Assembly (NCBI GenBank): GCA_963707575.1
Contig: OY970171.1
Coordinates: 1,550,001-1,614,000, forward strand
DNA: 64,000 bases
From: Gaiellasilicea sp963707575
Lineage (GTDB): Bacteria > Actinomycetota > Thermoleophilia > Gaiellales > Gaiellaceae
Direction of reading: 5' to 3'
Numbering within the stretch: position 1 is the first letter of the stretch; each line of letters starts with the position of its first letter. A model generated the notes under the pieces. The model had not been told where the DNA came from, ran no database searches, and saw only the letters and a list, made by a program, of their open reading frames with translations. Both the position numbers and the translations under genes were made by a program. Shown here one piece after another: positions 7,867 through 16,451 of this stretch.

Positions 7867-8856
7867 ATGCTCGTCCTGGTCACCGGCGGCGCCGGGTTCA
7901 TCGGTTCGCACTTCGCGAAGCGGCTCCTCGCCGCAGGCGACGACGTTCGCGTGCTCGACAAGCTCACCTACAGCGGCAATCCCGCGAACCTGGAGGGCAC
8001 CGGGATCGAGCTGGTGGAGGGCGACATCTGCGATCCCGAGGCGGTCGCAGCCGCGGCCGCCGGCTGCGACGCGATCGTCAACTTCGCCGCCGAGACCCAC
8101 GTCGACCGCTCGATCCTCGGCGCGACCGACTTCGGCCGGACCGAGTTCTTCGGCACTCAGGTGCTGCTCGAGGAGATTCGCCGCACGGGCGCCCGCTTCG
8201 TGCAGGTGTCGACGGACGAGGTCTACGGCGATCTCGCCGGTGGCGGCTCGTCGACGGAGGCCGATTCGATCGCGCCGTCGAGCCCGTACAGCGTCGCGAA
8301 GGCGGCGGGCGACCTCCACATCCCGGCGTACGCACGCACCTTCGGCGTCAACGCGTCGATCACGCGGGGCTCGAACACGTACGGGCCGAATCAGTATCCG
8401 GAGAAGCTGATCCCGCTGATGACGACCAACGCGCTCGACGGTGAGCCGCTGCCGGTCTACGGCGACGGCAGGCAGATCCGCGACTGGCTGTGGGTCGAGG
8501 ATCACTGTGCCGGCATCGAGACCGTCCTGCGCGAAGGCGCGCCCGGCGAGGTCTACAACGTCGGCGGCGAGGACGAGCGCGAGAACGTCGAGATCGTCGG
8601 CCACATCCTGCGGCTCACCGGCGCCGACGAGTCGCTCGTCCGCCACGTCGAGGATCGGGCCGGCCACGACCGCCGCTACTCGCTCGACACCTCCAAGCTC
8701 CGCGGGCTCGGCTGGCAGCCGACGAAGCCGTTCGACGAAGGGATCGCCGAGACGGTCGAGTGGTACGTCGCCAACCGCGGCTGGTGGGAGCCGATCAAGT
8801 CCGGCGAGTACCGCGAGTACTACGAGAAGCAGTACGCAGCCCGGCTGTCCGGCTAG
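7867..8856 (+). CDS. rfbB: dTDP-glucose 4,6-dehydratase
   Basis: This extended SDR enzyme converts dTDP-glucose to dTDP-4-keto-6-deoxyglucose. It is 329 aa from ATG 7867. Visible signatures are TGGAGFIG at the N-terminus, VQVSTDEVYGD (catalytic Thr-Asp-Glu), the YSVAK YxxxK motif, RGSNTYGPNQYPEKLIPL, and the RDWLWVEDHC segment. It completes a four-gene rhamnose set (rfbA, C, D, B). Its TAG stop shares the palindrome CTAG (8853-8856) with the stop of the convergent kinase gene. Confidence 0.95.
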   Translation: MLVLVTGGAGFIGSHFAKRLLAAGDDVRVLDKLTYSGNPANLEGTGIELVEGDICDPEAVAAAAAGCDAIVNFAAETHVDRSILGATDFGRTEFFGTQVLLEEIRRTGARFVQVSTDEVYGDLAGGGSSTEADSIAPSSPYSVAKAAGDLHIPAYARTFGVNASITRGSNTYGPNQYPEKLIPLMTTNALDGEPLPVYGDGRQIRDWLWVEDHCAGIETVLREGAPGEVYNVGGEDERENVEIVGHILRLTGADESLVRHVEDRAGHDRRYSLDTSKLRGLGWQPTKPFDEGIAETVEWYVANRGWWEPIKSGEYREYYEKQYAARLSG

Positions 8857-10253
8857 TCGTCCTCGTTGCGCCCGCCGCAGGAGCGCTCCGCCTCGCGGCG
8901 GAGGCGGCTGATCTCCTTGCGCTTGCCTTGGAGCTGCTCGGAGCGCGCGAGCAGCTCGAGCACGCCGTCGCAGCGACCGAGCGACAGCCGCGTGAAGGCC
9001 AGGTTGTAGCTCGCGTAGGCCTCGGTGAGATCGCCCGTGCCTGCCGCCACCGCCTGCTCGAGGAGCGGCGCTGCCGCCTCGAACTCGCCGGCCTGCATGA
9101 GCCGGAACCCTTCGTCGTTGAGCTCGCTCGGGCTCGCAGTCGGCTCTTCGGGAGGCGGCTCGGTCGTGGTCGGGGGCGGCTCGGTCGTCGTCGGGGGTGC
9201 TGCGGTGGTGACGGTCTGCACGAGCGTCGTGGCTTCGAGCGTGACGGTCTCCCGCACCGTCCGCGGGACGTCGCCGGTAGAGCTTGCCTGCGGGTCCTCG
9301 TCATCGAGCACCGAGAGTCCGAGTGCGACACCGGCGAGCGCGACCGCCGCGGCGACGAGCACTCCGAGCACGAGGGGCAGCCGGCTGCGCGGCGGCCGGT
9401 ACTGGCGCCGGACGACCGTGCCGCCCGCGGCAGTCTCGAAAGCCTCGCGCAGGCCGGCGACGAGCGCGGCGCACGAGGGGTAGCGGCGGTCCGGCGCTTT
9501 CGCCAGCCCCCGTTCGAAGACGCCCTCGAGCGCCCTGGGCAGCTCCGGGTTCAGAGCCGTTGCCGACGGCACGGGCGCGTTCACGTGCGCGGCAGCCTCG
9601 GCGGCGGTCGAGTCGCGCTCGAACGGGCGCGCCCCGGTCAGCAGCTCGAAGGCGACGACGGCGAGCGCATAGCAATCGCTCGCCGGGCCCGCGCGCTCGC
9701 CCCGCGCCTGCTCCGGTGAGAGATAGCCCGCGGTGCCGAGCACCGTGCCGGCGGCCGTGTAGGAGTCCAGCCCGGCCGCGCTGGCAACACCGAAGTCCGC
9801 CACGCGGATCCGGCCCTCGTCGTCGAGCAGCAGGTTCGCCGGCTTCACGTCACGGTGCACGACGCCCTGTGCGTGACCGGCGTCGAGCGCGGCCGCTGTC
9901 TGTTCGAGCCAGTCGAGCGCCCGTCCCGGGGGCTGGGCGCCCTGGGCGTCGAGGCGATCGGCGAGGGAGCCGCCGACGAGGTACTCCATCACGATGTAGG
10001 GCCGGCCCTCGTGCTCCCCGACATCGAAGATCGTGATCGCGTTGGGCGCGTTCGAGAGCCGGGCGGCCGCGAGCGCCTCGTGGGTGAAGCGGCGTCGGAT
10101 CCCGTCGTCTTCGGCGTACGGCTCCGCGAGCACCTTCACGGCGACGATGCGGCCGAGCAAGCCGTCCTCGGCGCGGTAGATCACGCCCATGCCGCCGCGC
10201 GCGATCCGCTCGGGATCGCGATAGCGCGGCGGAAGGGGATCGTTGCGCTGCAC
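8853..10253 (-). CDS. Receptor-type Ser/Thr protein kinase with extracellular TPR-like tail
   Basis: This is a PknB-type kinase of 466 aa from GTG 10253. The kinase domain is about residues 12-265, with glycine loop ARGGMGVIYRAED, ATP lysine Lys40, catalytic HRD at 132-134 (Asp134) and DFG at 152-154. A single transmembrane helix follows (LPLVLGVLVAAAVALAGV), then a Thr/Pro/Glu-rich linker and a C-terminal extracellular part. That part resembles one or two tetratricopeptide repeats (LNDEGFRLMQAGEFEAAAPL) and contains no PASTA repeats. The tail ends with a basic, cysteine-containing segment. The gene is convergent with rfbB. Confidence 0.92.
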   Translation of the reverse strand: MQRNDPLPPRYRDPERIARGGMGVIYRAEDGLLGRIVAVKVLAEPYAEDDGIRRRFTHEALAAARLSNAPNAITIFDVGEHEGRPYIVMEYLVGGSLADRLDAQGAQPPGRALDWLEQTAAALDAGHAQGVVHRDVKPANLLLDDEGRIRVADFGVASAAGLDSYTAAGTVLGTAGYLSPEQARGERAGPASDCYALAVVAFELLTGARPFERDSTAAEAAAHVNAPVPSATALNPELPRALEGVFERGLAKAPDRRYPSCAALVAGLREAFETAAGGTVVRRQYRPPRSRLPLVLGVLVAAAVALAGVALGLSVLDDEDPQASSTGDVPRTVRETVTLEATTLVQTVTTAAPPTTTEPPPTTTEPPPEEPTASPSELNDEGFRLMQAGEFEAAAPLLEQAVAAGTGDLTEAYASYNLAFTRLSLGRCDGVLELLARSEQLQGKRKEISRLRREAERSCGGRNEDD

Positions 10254-10370
10254 CGCACTCGCCTGCCCGTGACCCGTCCGCCGAAAACGCTTGTGACCAG
10301 ATGAACGTTCGGTAAGGAAACCCCTGGAGGCAAGGAGGCTTGCGCTAGCCTCAGCGCGCGGGTCCAGACC

Positions 10371-11963
10371 ATGCCGCGGACGCTCTTCGCTCTCATCGGT
10401 GGTGCGCTCGCCCTGGCCGGGGCCGCCTCGGCGCGGCCGGATACGGCCGCCCAGAGCGAGCCGAAGCTGGTCACGACGACGAGCTTCCTCCTCAGCGGCC
10501 GTGGCTGGGGGCACGGCGTCGGGATGAGCCAGTACGGCGCGCTCGGCTTCGCGAACGAGGGCCGCTCCTACGCCGAGATCCTGGCGCACTACTACACGGG
10601 CACCGCGCTCGCCCCCGCGCCGGTCGCCCGTGTGCGGGTGCTCGTGGCGGAGGCGAAGGGCGCCGTCACGGTCTCCTCGAAGGAGCCCTTCCGGGTCCGC
10701 GACGTCTTCGGCAAGACGTACGCGCTCGGCACGGGGGACGTGAAGCTCGGGCCGAAGCTCGAGGTAACGGTGAACGGCGTGCCGAGGCAGCTCACCGGCC
10801 CGATCGTCTTCCTGCCAGGCAAGGCACCGCTCGAGGTGGGAACGCCGTACCGCGGCCAGATCGAGGTCGCGGTCACCGGCAAGAAGCTGAACGCCGTCAA
10901 CGCGGTGGGGCTGGAGGACTATCTGGCGGGCGTCGTCCCGCGCGAGATGCCTTCGAGCTGGGCGTCGGAGGCGCTGAAGGCGCAGGCCGTCGCGGCGCGG
11001 TCGTATGCCCTCGCGCACCGGGTGCGCGGCCAGGCCTTCGACCTTTACGCGGACGTGCGCAGTCAGGTCTACGGCGGCATCGAGGCCGAGGATGCCCGCG
11101 CGACGCAGGCGATCGCCGCGACCGCGGGCGAGGTGTTGACCTATGGGGGGAAGATCGCCGACACGCTCTTCCACTCCACTTCCGGCGGCACCACGATCTC
11201 GGCCGAGGAGGCTTTTGGGACGGCCGTCCCCTACCTGACCGGAGTCGACGATCCGTTCAGCTCGCTCTCGCCCGTCCACCTCTGGGGGCCGGTCGCGGTG
11301 CCGGACGTGACGATGCGGCGCGGCCTGAAACTCGGCGCGCCCGTCCTCGGGCTGCGCCTCGTGCGCGCGCCGTCCGGTCGCGTCACGAGCGCCGTGGTCA
11401 AGACGACGGTCGGACAGCAGACGGTCTCCGGCAGCGCGCTGCGGTTGGGCGCAGGGCTTCGCTCGACGTGGGTGACCAAGGTCGCGTCCGTCTCGCTGAC
11501 ACGCCCGGCCGGGGCCGCCGTCTACGGGCGGAAGCTCCCACTCGTCGCGCAGGGCCAGGGCACGAACGTGACCCTCCAGATGCGGCTCGACGGAGTCTGG
11601 GAGAACCTCGCCCGGCCGGGCAAGAAGGTCTCGGCGAGTGTGAAGCTCGACGGCCCGACCAGCTTCCGGCTGCTGGCCGGAAAGTCGGTCGCGAGGGTCG
11701 TCCCGATCCCTGTTGCGCCGCGCATCGCGGCGAAGCGCGTGGCCACGGGGATCACGGGCAAGGTGACGCCCGCCCGGGAGGGCGCGAGCGTGCAGGTGCA
11801 ACGGCTCGAGGGCGAAGACTGGCGCCCGGCCGGCAAGGCCACCGTCGACGCCTCCGGCGGCTTCCTCGCGGAGCTCGAGCTCGCACCCGGGTCCTACCGG
11901 GTCCGGGTCGCTCCGGCCGGTGGCCTCGCCGAGGGGCTCAGCGCGACGATTCGCGCGGGCTGA
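10371..11963 (+). CDS. SpoIID/LytB-domain secreted protein
   Basis: The product is a predicted exported 530-aa protein with a signal peptide ending near residue 21. The hallmark motif GRGWGHGVGMSQYGA (about residues 43-57) and EDYLAGVVPREMPSSW place it in the SpoIID/LytB family. Spore-former members are lytic transglycosylases acting on denuded peptidoglycan. The remaining 200 residues form beta-rich repeats of unknown role. No sporulation genes are visible nearby, so a role in wall remodelling is more likely. The subtilase gene follows after 4 bp, indicating co-transcription. Confidence 0.88.
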   Translation: MPRTLFALIGGALALAGAASARPDTAAQSEPKLVTTTSFLLSGRGWGHGVGMSQYGALGFANEGRSYAEILAHYYTGTALAPAPVARVRVLVAEAKGAVTVSSKEPFRVRDVFGKTYALGTGDVKLGPKLEVTVNGVPRQLTGPIVFLPGKAPLEVGTPYRGQIEVAVTGKKLNAVNAVGLEDYLAGVVPREMPSSWASEALKAQAVAARSYALAHRVRGQAFDLYADVRSQVYGGIEAEDARATQAIAATAGEVLTYGGKIADTLFHSTSGGTTISAEEAFGTAVPYLTGVDDPFSSLSPVHLWGPVAVPDVTMRRGLKLGAPVLGLRLVRAPSGRVTSAVVKTTVGQQTVSGSALRLGAGLRSTWVTKVASVSLTRPAGAAVYGRKLPLVAQGQGTNVTLQMRLDGVWENLARPGKKVSASVKLDGPTSFRLLAGKSVARVVPIPVAPRIAAKRVATGITGKVTPAREGASVQVQRLEGEDWRPAGKATVDASGGFLAELELAPGSYRVRVAPAGGLAEGLSATIRAG

Positions 11964-11967
11964 GACC

Positions 11968-13587
11968 GTGCGCGCAGCGCTCGCGACCCTCGCCGTCGTC
12001 CTCGTGTTGCCGCAGGGGGCGGATGCGGCGCGCTATGCGGTGGGCGCGGCGTCTGTCGACGCGCTCCCGCAGCTCGAGGCGGCGCTTGGCGGCGACGTCG
12101 AGAGCCTCGCCCCGGTGCCTGCGCTCGTCGTCGAGCGCCCGACGGCGCCACGCCTGCGCGATCTCCCGGGCGCGACCTACGTCGAGCGGCTCGGCTCCCG
12201 CCGGCCGGCGTTCACGCCGAACGACCCGCTCGCGCAGAAGCAGCAGTGGCATCTCGCCGCCACCAGGGCCTTCGACTACTGGCCCGACCTGCCCGTCCTG
12301 CCGCGCGTGCTCGTGGCCGTGATCGACTCCGGGATCGACGGCGGCCATCCCGAGTTCCAGGGCCGGATCGCGGACTGGAAGAGCTTCGTGGGCACCTCCG
12401 CCCTGCAGGACACCCAGGGTCACGGCACCTTCGTCTCGGGAGTGATCGCGGCGACCGTGAACAACGAGCAGGGCATCGCCGGCATGGCGCCCGCCGTCGA
12501 GCTCCTCGTCGCCAAGGTCGTCGCGGCCGACGGGACGATCGACATCGAGGCCGAGGCGAAGGCGATCCGCTGGGCAGTGCGGGGCGGCGCGCGCGTGATC
12601 AACATGAGCCTCGGGGGCCTGCGCGATCCGCGCAACGCGGCGCTCGACAGCTTCTCGCCGCTCGAGGCCGCTGCGATCGGCTTTGCGATCGAGAGGGGTG
12701 TCGTCGTGGTCGCTGCGGTCGGGAACGGGGACTCGGCTCCCCGCCAGCCGTGGCCCTACGCGACGTATCCGGCGGCGCTGCCGCACGTCCTCGGCGTCAG
12801 CGCCCTCGGCCGCAACGGCTCGTCACCCGCCTTCTCGAACCGGGACAAGATCTACAACGACATCGCGGCGCCCGGGCAGGGCATCGTCTCGACGCTGCCA
12901 CGGGCGCTGACGTCGCCCTTCCGGGAATGCGTCGATCAGGGCTATTCGATCTGCGGCACGGAGGACTGGCGCCTGGCCGAAGGCACGTCGTTCGCGGCGC
13001 CCCAGGTGACGGCGGCTGCCGCGATGCTGATCGCCGAGCGCCCTCGCATCCAGCCCGAGCAGGTGACCGCCCTGCTGACCAGGACCGCGGTCGACGCGAA
13101 CCCCGCGACGGGCTGCCTGCGCTGTCCCCTCCTGCGCGACGAGCTGACGGGCTGGGGGCGACTCGACATGGAAGCGGCGTTGGGGCAGCTCGGAGGTCTC
13201 CTGCCGCCGCGCGACCTGCTCGAGCCGAACGACGACGCCGGCTCGCAGGCCGCTCGGCTCTGGGGGCAGCGGCGACGAATCGCAGCGACAGTGGACTTCT
13301 GGGACGACCAGAACGACGTCTATGCGATCAAGCTGCGGCGCAAACAGCCCGTTGCCATCAGCGTCCGCGGCCCGGCCGGCACGGACACGAATCTCGTGCT
13401 CTGGCACCCCCGCACGCGGCGCGTGGACGACCTGCGCGCGCTCCAGCGGGTCGTGAGACAGTCGGTCGGCCCGGGCCCGCACGAGTTTCTGTCCTACCGC
13501 GCGGCGCGGGCCGGCTGGTACTTCGTGCAGGTGAAGCTGAGCTCGCGCGGCTCCGGCCGCTACACGCTGGCGATCGTCAAGGGCTGA
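11968..13587 (+). CDS. Secreted subtilisin-like serine protease (S8)
   Basis: This is a 539-aa protein from GTG 11968, just after the SpoIID-domain gene. A signal peptide and an inhibitor-I9-like propeptide (to about residue 85) precede the catalytic domain. The triad is complete: Asp120 in VAVIDSGID, His152 in GHGTFVSG and Ser341 in GTSFAAP. About 130 C-terminal residues form a pre-peptidase-C-like beta sandwich (LEPNDDAGSQAARL opening, YFVQVKL near the end). It is probably exported and self-activated, perhaps processing surface proteins together with the neighbouring wall enzyme. It overlaps the convergent acyltransferase gene by 11 bp. Confidence 0.93.
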   Translation: MRAALATLAVVLVLPQGADAARYAVGAASVDALPQLEAALGGDVESLAPVPALVVERPTAPRLRDLPGATYVERLGSRRPAFTPNDPLAQKQQWHLAATRAFDYWPDLPVLPRVLVAVIDSGIDGGHPEFQGRIADWKSFVGTSALQDTQGHGTFVSGVIAATVNNEQGIAGMAPAVELLVAKVVAADGTIDIEAEAKAIRWAVRGGARVINMSLGGLRDPRNAALDSFSPLEAAAIGFAIERGVVVVAAVGNGDSAPRQPWPYATYPAALPHVLGVSALGRNGSSPAFSNRDKIYNDIAAPGQGIVSTLPRALTSPFRECVDQGYSICGTEDWRLAEGTSFAAPQVTAAAAMLIAERPRIQPEQVTALLTRTAVDANPATGCLRCPLLRDELTGWGRLDMEAALGQLGGLLPPRDLLEPNDDAGSQAARLWGQRRRIAATVDFWDDQNDVYAIKLRRKQPVAISVRGPAGTDTNLVLWHPRTRRVDDLRALQRVVRQSVGPGPHEFLSYRAARAGWYFVQVKLSSRGSGRYTLAIVKG

Positions 13588-14221
13588 GCAGCTCCTCGTC
13601 GGGCACCTCGCGCAGGACGCGCGCCGGGCTGCCGACGACGAGCGCCCGCGGGGGCACGTCCTTCGTCACGACGGCGCCTGCTCCGACGAACGCCTCCTCG
13701 CCGACCTCGATCCCCGGACAGAGGATGGCGCCGCCGCCGATCCGCGCGCCGCGCCGGATCGTCGGGCCCTTCATCAGCGCGAGCCGCTTCTCGGTGCGGC
13801 CCATGAAGTTGTCGTTCGTCGTCACCACGCACGGTGCGATGAAGACGTCCTCCTCGACGGTCGAGTAGGCGGTGACGTACGCCTCGGCCTGGATCTTCGT
13901 GCGCGCGCCGATCGTGGTGTCGTTCTCGATCAGAGAGCCGCGCCCGACGACGACGTCGTCGCCGATCGCGACGCGCTCGCGGACGCACGACTGGTCGCCG
14001 AGGATGACCCGCTCGCCCACCTCGGTGCCCGCGAAGACGATCGCGCCCGTCGAGACGATCGAGCCGGCGCCGAGCACCGTCGGCGGCAGTGGGTCGCGCT
14101 TCGCCGTCGAGCGCGGCGAGAGCGTGGGCTGCTTGCCGACCACGGCGTGCTCGAGCACCTGGACGCCTTCGCCGAGCACCGTCCCCGGATAGACGATCGC
14201 GGTGGCGTGGACGTCAGCCAC
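13577..14221 (-). CDS. Left-handed beta-helix sugar acyltransferase (WbpD-like)
   Basis: This is a 214-aa hexapeptide-repeat protein with many [LIV]-G-x4 turns along most of its length and the terminal family motif FVGAGAVVTKDVPPRALVVGSPAR. It probably transfers an acetyl group from acetyl-CoA to an aminosugar nucleotide. The last half matches the style of WbpD/WlbB enzymes, including an insert (TTNDNFMGR) that shapes the active site. GTG 14221 overlaps the upstream dehydrogenase gene by 8 bp. It is the last gene of a four-gene nucleotide-sugar operon. Confidence 0.85.
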   Translation of the reverse strand: MADVHATAIVYPGTVLGEGVQVLEHAVVGKQPTLSPRSTAKRDPLPPTVLGAGSIVSTGAIVFAGTEVGERVILGDQSCVRERVAIGDDVVVGRGSLIENDTTIGARTKIQAEAYVTAYSTVEEDVFIAPCVVTTNDNFMGRTEKRLALMKGPTIRRGARIGGGAILCPGIEVGEEAFVGAGAVVTKDVPPRALVVGSPARVLREVPDEELLSP

Positions 14222-15188
14222 GAAGCGACTCGGTCAGCCGGTCGAGCGCGCGCACGACCGAGAGCCCGTCGCGCGCCTCCTTGTGCCCGTCCGGTCCGTT
14301 CTCGGCGAGTGAGAGGAAGTGCTGGCACTCCAGCCGCAGCGGCTCGTCGTTCGCGACCTTCGGGCTGAAGATGTCGCCGGTGCGCGTCCGCCACTCGCCG
14401 TAGGTTCCCGCGGGCTCCCAGGGCGCCTTCTCGTAGATCGTCACCTTGCGCTCCAGCTCCATGTCGTCGAAGACGACCATCTTCTCGCGGCCGACCACGG
14501 TCAGCTTGCGCATCTTGTGCGGGTCGAGCCACGAGAGGTGCATGTGGGCGATCTTGCCCGAGGGGAAGCGCAGGTAGCAGAAGACGACGTCCTCCACGCC
14601 CTCGTTCAGGAACGCGTTCCCGTGCGCGATCGCCTCCTCGGGCTCCTCGCCGACGAGGTAGAGGATCACGGAGAGGTCGTGCACGCCGAGCGACCAGAGT
14701 GCGTTCTCGTCGCGGCGGATGATCCCGAGGTTCTGCCGGTTCGAGTAGACGCACAGCAGGTCGCCCAGCTCCTCCGCGTCTACGAGCTCCTTCAGCTTCC
14801 GGACGCCGGGGTGGTAGAGCAGGAGATGCCCCGGCATCAGCACGAGGTCGCGCTCCTCTGCGAGCGCGAGGAGCTCCTCCATCTCCGTCCCCTTCATCGC
14901 CGGCGGCTTCTCCACGAAGACGTGCTTGCCCGCCTCGAGCGCCTGCTTCGCGAGGGCGTAGTGCGTGGGAACGGGCGTCGCGATCACGACCGCGTCGAGG
15001 TCCGGGTCCGCGAGCATCTCCGCGAAGTCGGCGGTGACGCGTGCGTCGCGATGGCGCGCCGCGAACTGCTCGCGTAGCTCGGGCGAGGAGTCACAGAGCC
15101 AGGTCAGCTGCGCGAGCTCGTCGAAGTTCCGAACGAGGTTCTTGCCCCAGTAGCCCAGGCCGACCTGTCCGACGGTCACGCTGCTCAC
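14214..15188 (-). CDS. Gfo/Idh/MocA-family sugar-nucleotide oxidoreductase (WbpB/WlbA-like)
   Basis: This NAD-dependent oxidoreductase is 324 aa. The Rossmann motif VGLGYWGKN opens the protein, and the EKP motif (VFVEKPPAMKG) carries the catalytic lysine region. Further C-terminal are GVHDLSVILYLVGEEP and HLSWLDPHKMR, typical of WlbA-type enzymes that oxidise C3 of UDP-N-acetylhexosaminuronic acid. Its partners, a WbpA-type dehydrogenase, a 2-epimerase and a WbpD-like acyltransferase, support that role. The gene is 3 bp downstream of wbpA in the same operon. Confidence 0.87.
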   Translation of the reverse strand: MSSVTVGQVGLGYWGKNLVRNFDELAQLTWLCDSSPELREQFAARHRDARVTADFAEMLADPDLDAVVIATPVPTHYALAKQALEAGKHVFVEKPPAMKGTEMEELLALAEERDLVLMPGHLLLYHPGVRKLKELVDAEELGDLLCVYSNRQNLGIIRRDENALWSLGVHDLSVILYLVGEEPEEAIAHGNAFLNEGVEDVVFCYLRFPSGKIAHMHLSWLDPHKMRKLTVVGREKMVVFDDMELERKVTIYEKAPWEPAGTYGEWRTRTGDIFSPKVANDEPLRLECQHFLSLAENGPDGHKEARDGLSVVRALDRLTESLRG

Positions 15189-15191
15189 GAC

Positions 15192-16451
15192 CTAGAGCTT
15201 CCAGACGTTGGGCGCGTTCTTGCCCTTGGCACCGGTGGCATTCCGGAAGTCGACGATCACGGCTCCGTCGTCGACGAGCCCCTCGTAGTCGATGCCGGCG
15301 TGGTCGGTCACGATCGCGATGCAGTCGTACGCCTCGGTCTCGAGCGGCACCGAGGTCAGCCCCAGCTCCGGCAGCTCGGGCACGTGGTCGTCGTGGTAGG
15401 AGACGTTTGCGCCCGCCGTCTGGAGCAGTTCGATCACCTTCAGGGCGGGCGACTCGCGCATGTCGCCGATCCCCGGCTTGTACGCCACGCCGAGCACGAG
15501 GATCTTCGAGCCCTTGAGCGACTTCTCGCGCCCGTGGTTCAGGGCCTGGGAGATCAGCGAGCGGCAGTGGTAGGGCATGTTCTCGTTCACCTTGCCGGCC
15601 AGCTCGATGAACTCCGTGTAGAAGCCGTACTCCCGGGCCTTCCAGGTGAGGTAGAAGGGATCGATCGGGATGCAGTGGCCGCCGAGGCCGGGCCCCGGCT
15701 TGAAGCTCATGAAGCCGAAGGGCTTCGTGGCCGCAGCTTCGATCACCTCCCAGACGTCGATCTGGAGCCGCTCGCACATCTGCGCCAGCTCGTTCACGAG
15801 CGCGATGTTGACGGAGCGGAAGATGTTCTCGAGCAGCTTGGTCAGCTCGGCGGACTCCGGCGAGGTGACGCGATGCACGGTGTCGACGGCGGTGCCGTAG
15901 AGCTCGGCGGCCCGCTCGGTGCAAGCGTCGGTGATCCCGCCGACGATTTTGGGGACGTTCTTCGTCGTCCAGTCCTCGCGACCGGGGTCGACGCGCTCGG
16001 GAGAGAAGGCGAGGTGGAAGTCCTCGCCCACCTTCAGGCCTGTCGCCTCGAGCCGCGGGAGCACCTCCTCACGCGTGGTGCCGGGATAGGTCGTCGACTC
16101 GAGCACGATGAGGTGGCCGGGCCGCAGGCGCCGGGCGATCTCATCGACGGCTCCGGTGACGATCGAGAGATCCGGCTCGCGCTGCTTCGAGAGCGGGGTC
16201 GGAAGCGCGATCAGGATCGCGTCGCACTCGCGCAGCTCGTCGTAGTCGGTCGTCGCGCGGACGGTGCCCGCGTCGACGAGCCGCTTCAGCGCCTCGGAGG
16301 GGACGTCCCCGATGTAGCTCTCGCCGCGGTTCAGCGTCGCGACGCGCTCCGCGTCCCGGTCCACGAGCAGCACGGACCGGCCGGCTTCCGCGAAGACCTG
16401 CGCAAGGGGAACGCCGACGTAGCCGGCACCGACGATGGCTACGTCAGTCAC
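15192..16451 (-). CDS. wbpA: UDP-N-acetylglucosamine 6-dehydrogenase (WbpA-type)
   Basis: This enzyme oxidises C6 of a UDP-N-acetylhexosamine to the uronic acid in two NAD-dependent steps. It is 419 aa. The Rossmann motif GAGYVGVPLA is N-terminal, ESTTYPGTT lies near residue 118, and the catalytic cysteine is in GPGLGGHCIPIDP. The flanking segment VWEVIEAAATKPFGFM is characteristic of WbpA rather than UDP-glucose dehydrogenase. UDP-N-acetylmannosamine (WecC-like) is the alternative substrate, given the adjacent 2-epimerase. The gene overlaps wecB by 8 bp. Confidence 0.88.
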   Translation of the reverse strand: MTDVAIVGAGYVGVPLAQVFAEAGRSVLLVDRDAERVATLNRGESYIGDVPSEALKRLVDAGTVRATTDYDELRECDAILIALPTPLSKQREPDLSIVTGAVDEIARRLRPGHLIVLESTTYPGTTREEVLPRLEATGLKVGEDFHLAFSPERVDPGREDWTTKNVPKIVGGITDACTERAAELYGTAVDTVHRVTSPESAELTKLLENIFRSVNIALVNELAQMCERLQIDVWEVIEAAATKPFGFMSFKPGPGLGGHCIPIDPFYLTWKAREYGFYTEFIELAGKVNENMPYHCRSLISQALNHGREKSLKGSKILVLGVAYKPGIGDMRESPALKVIELLQTAGANVSYHDDHVPELPELGLTSVPLETEAYDCIAIVTDHAGIDYEGLVDDGAVIVDFRNATGAKGKNAPNVWKL

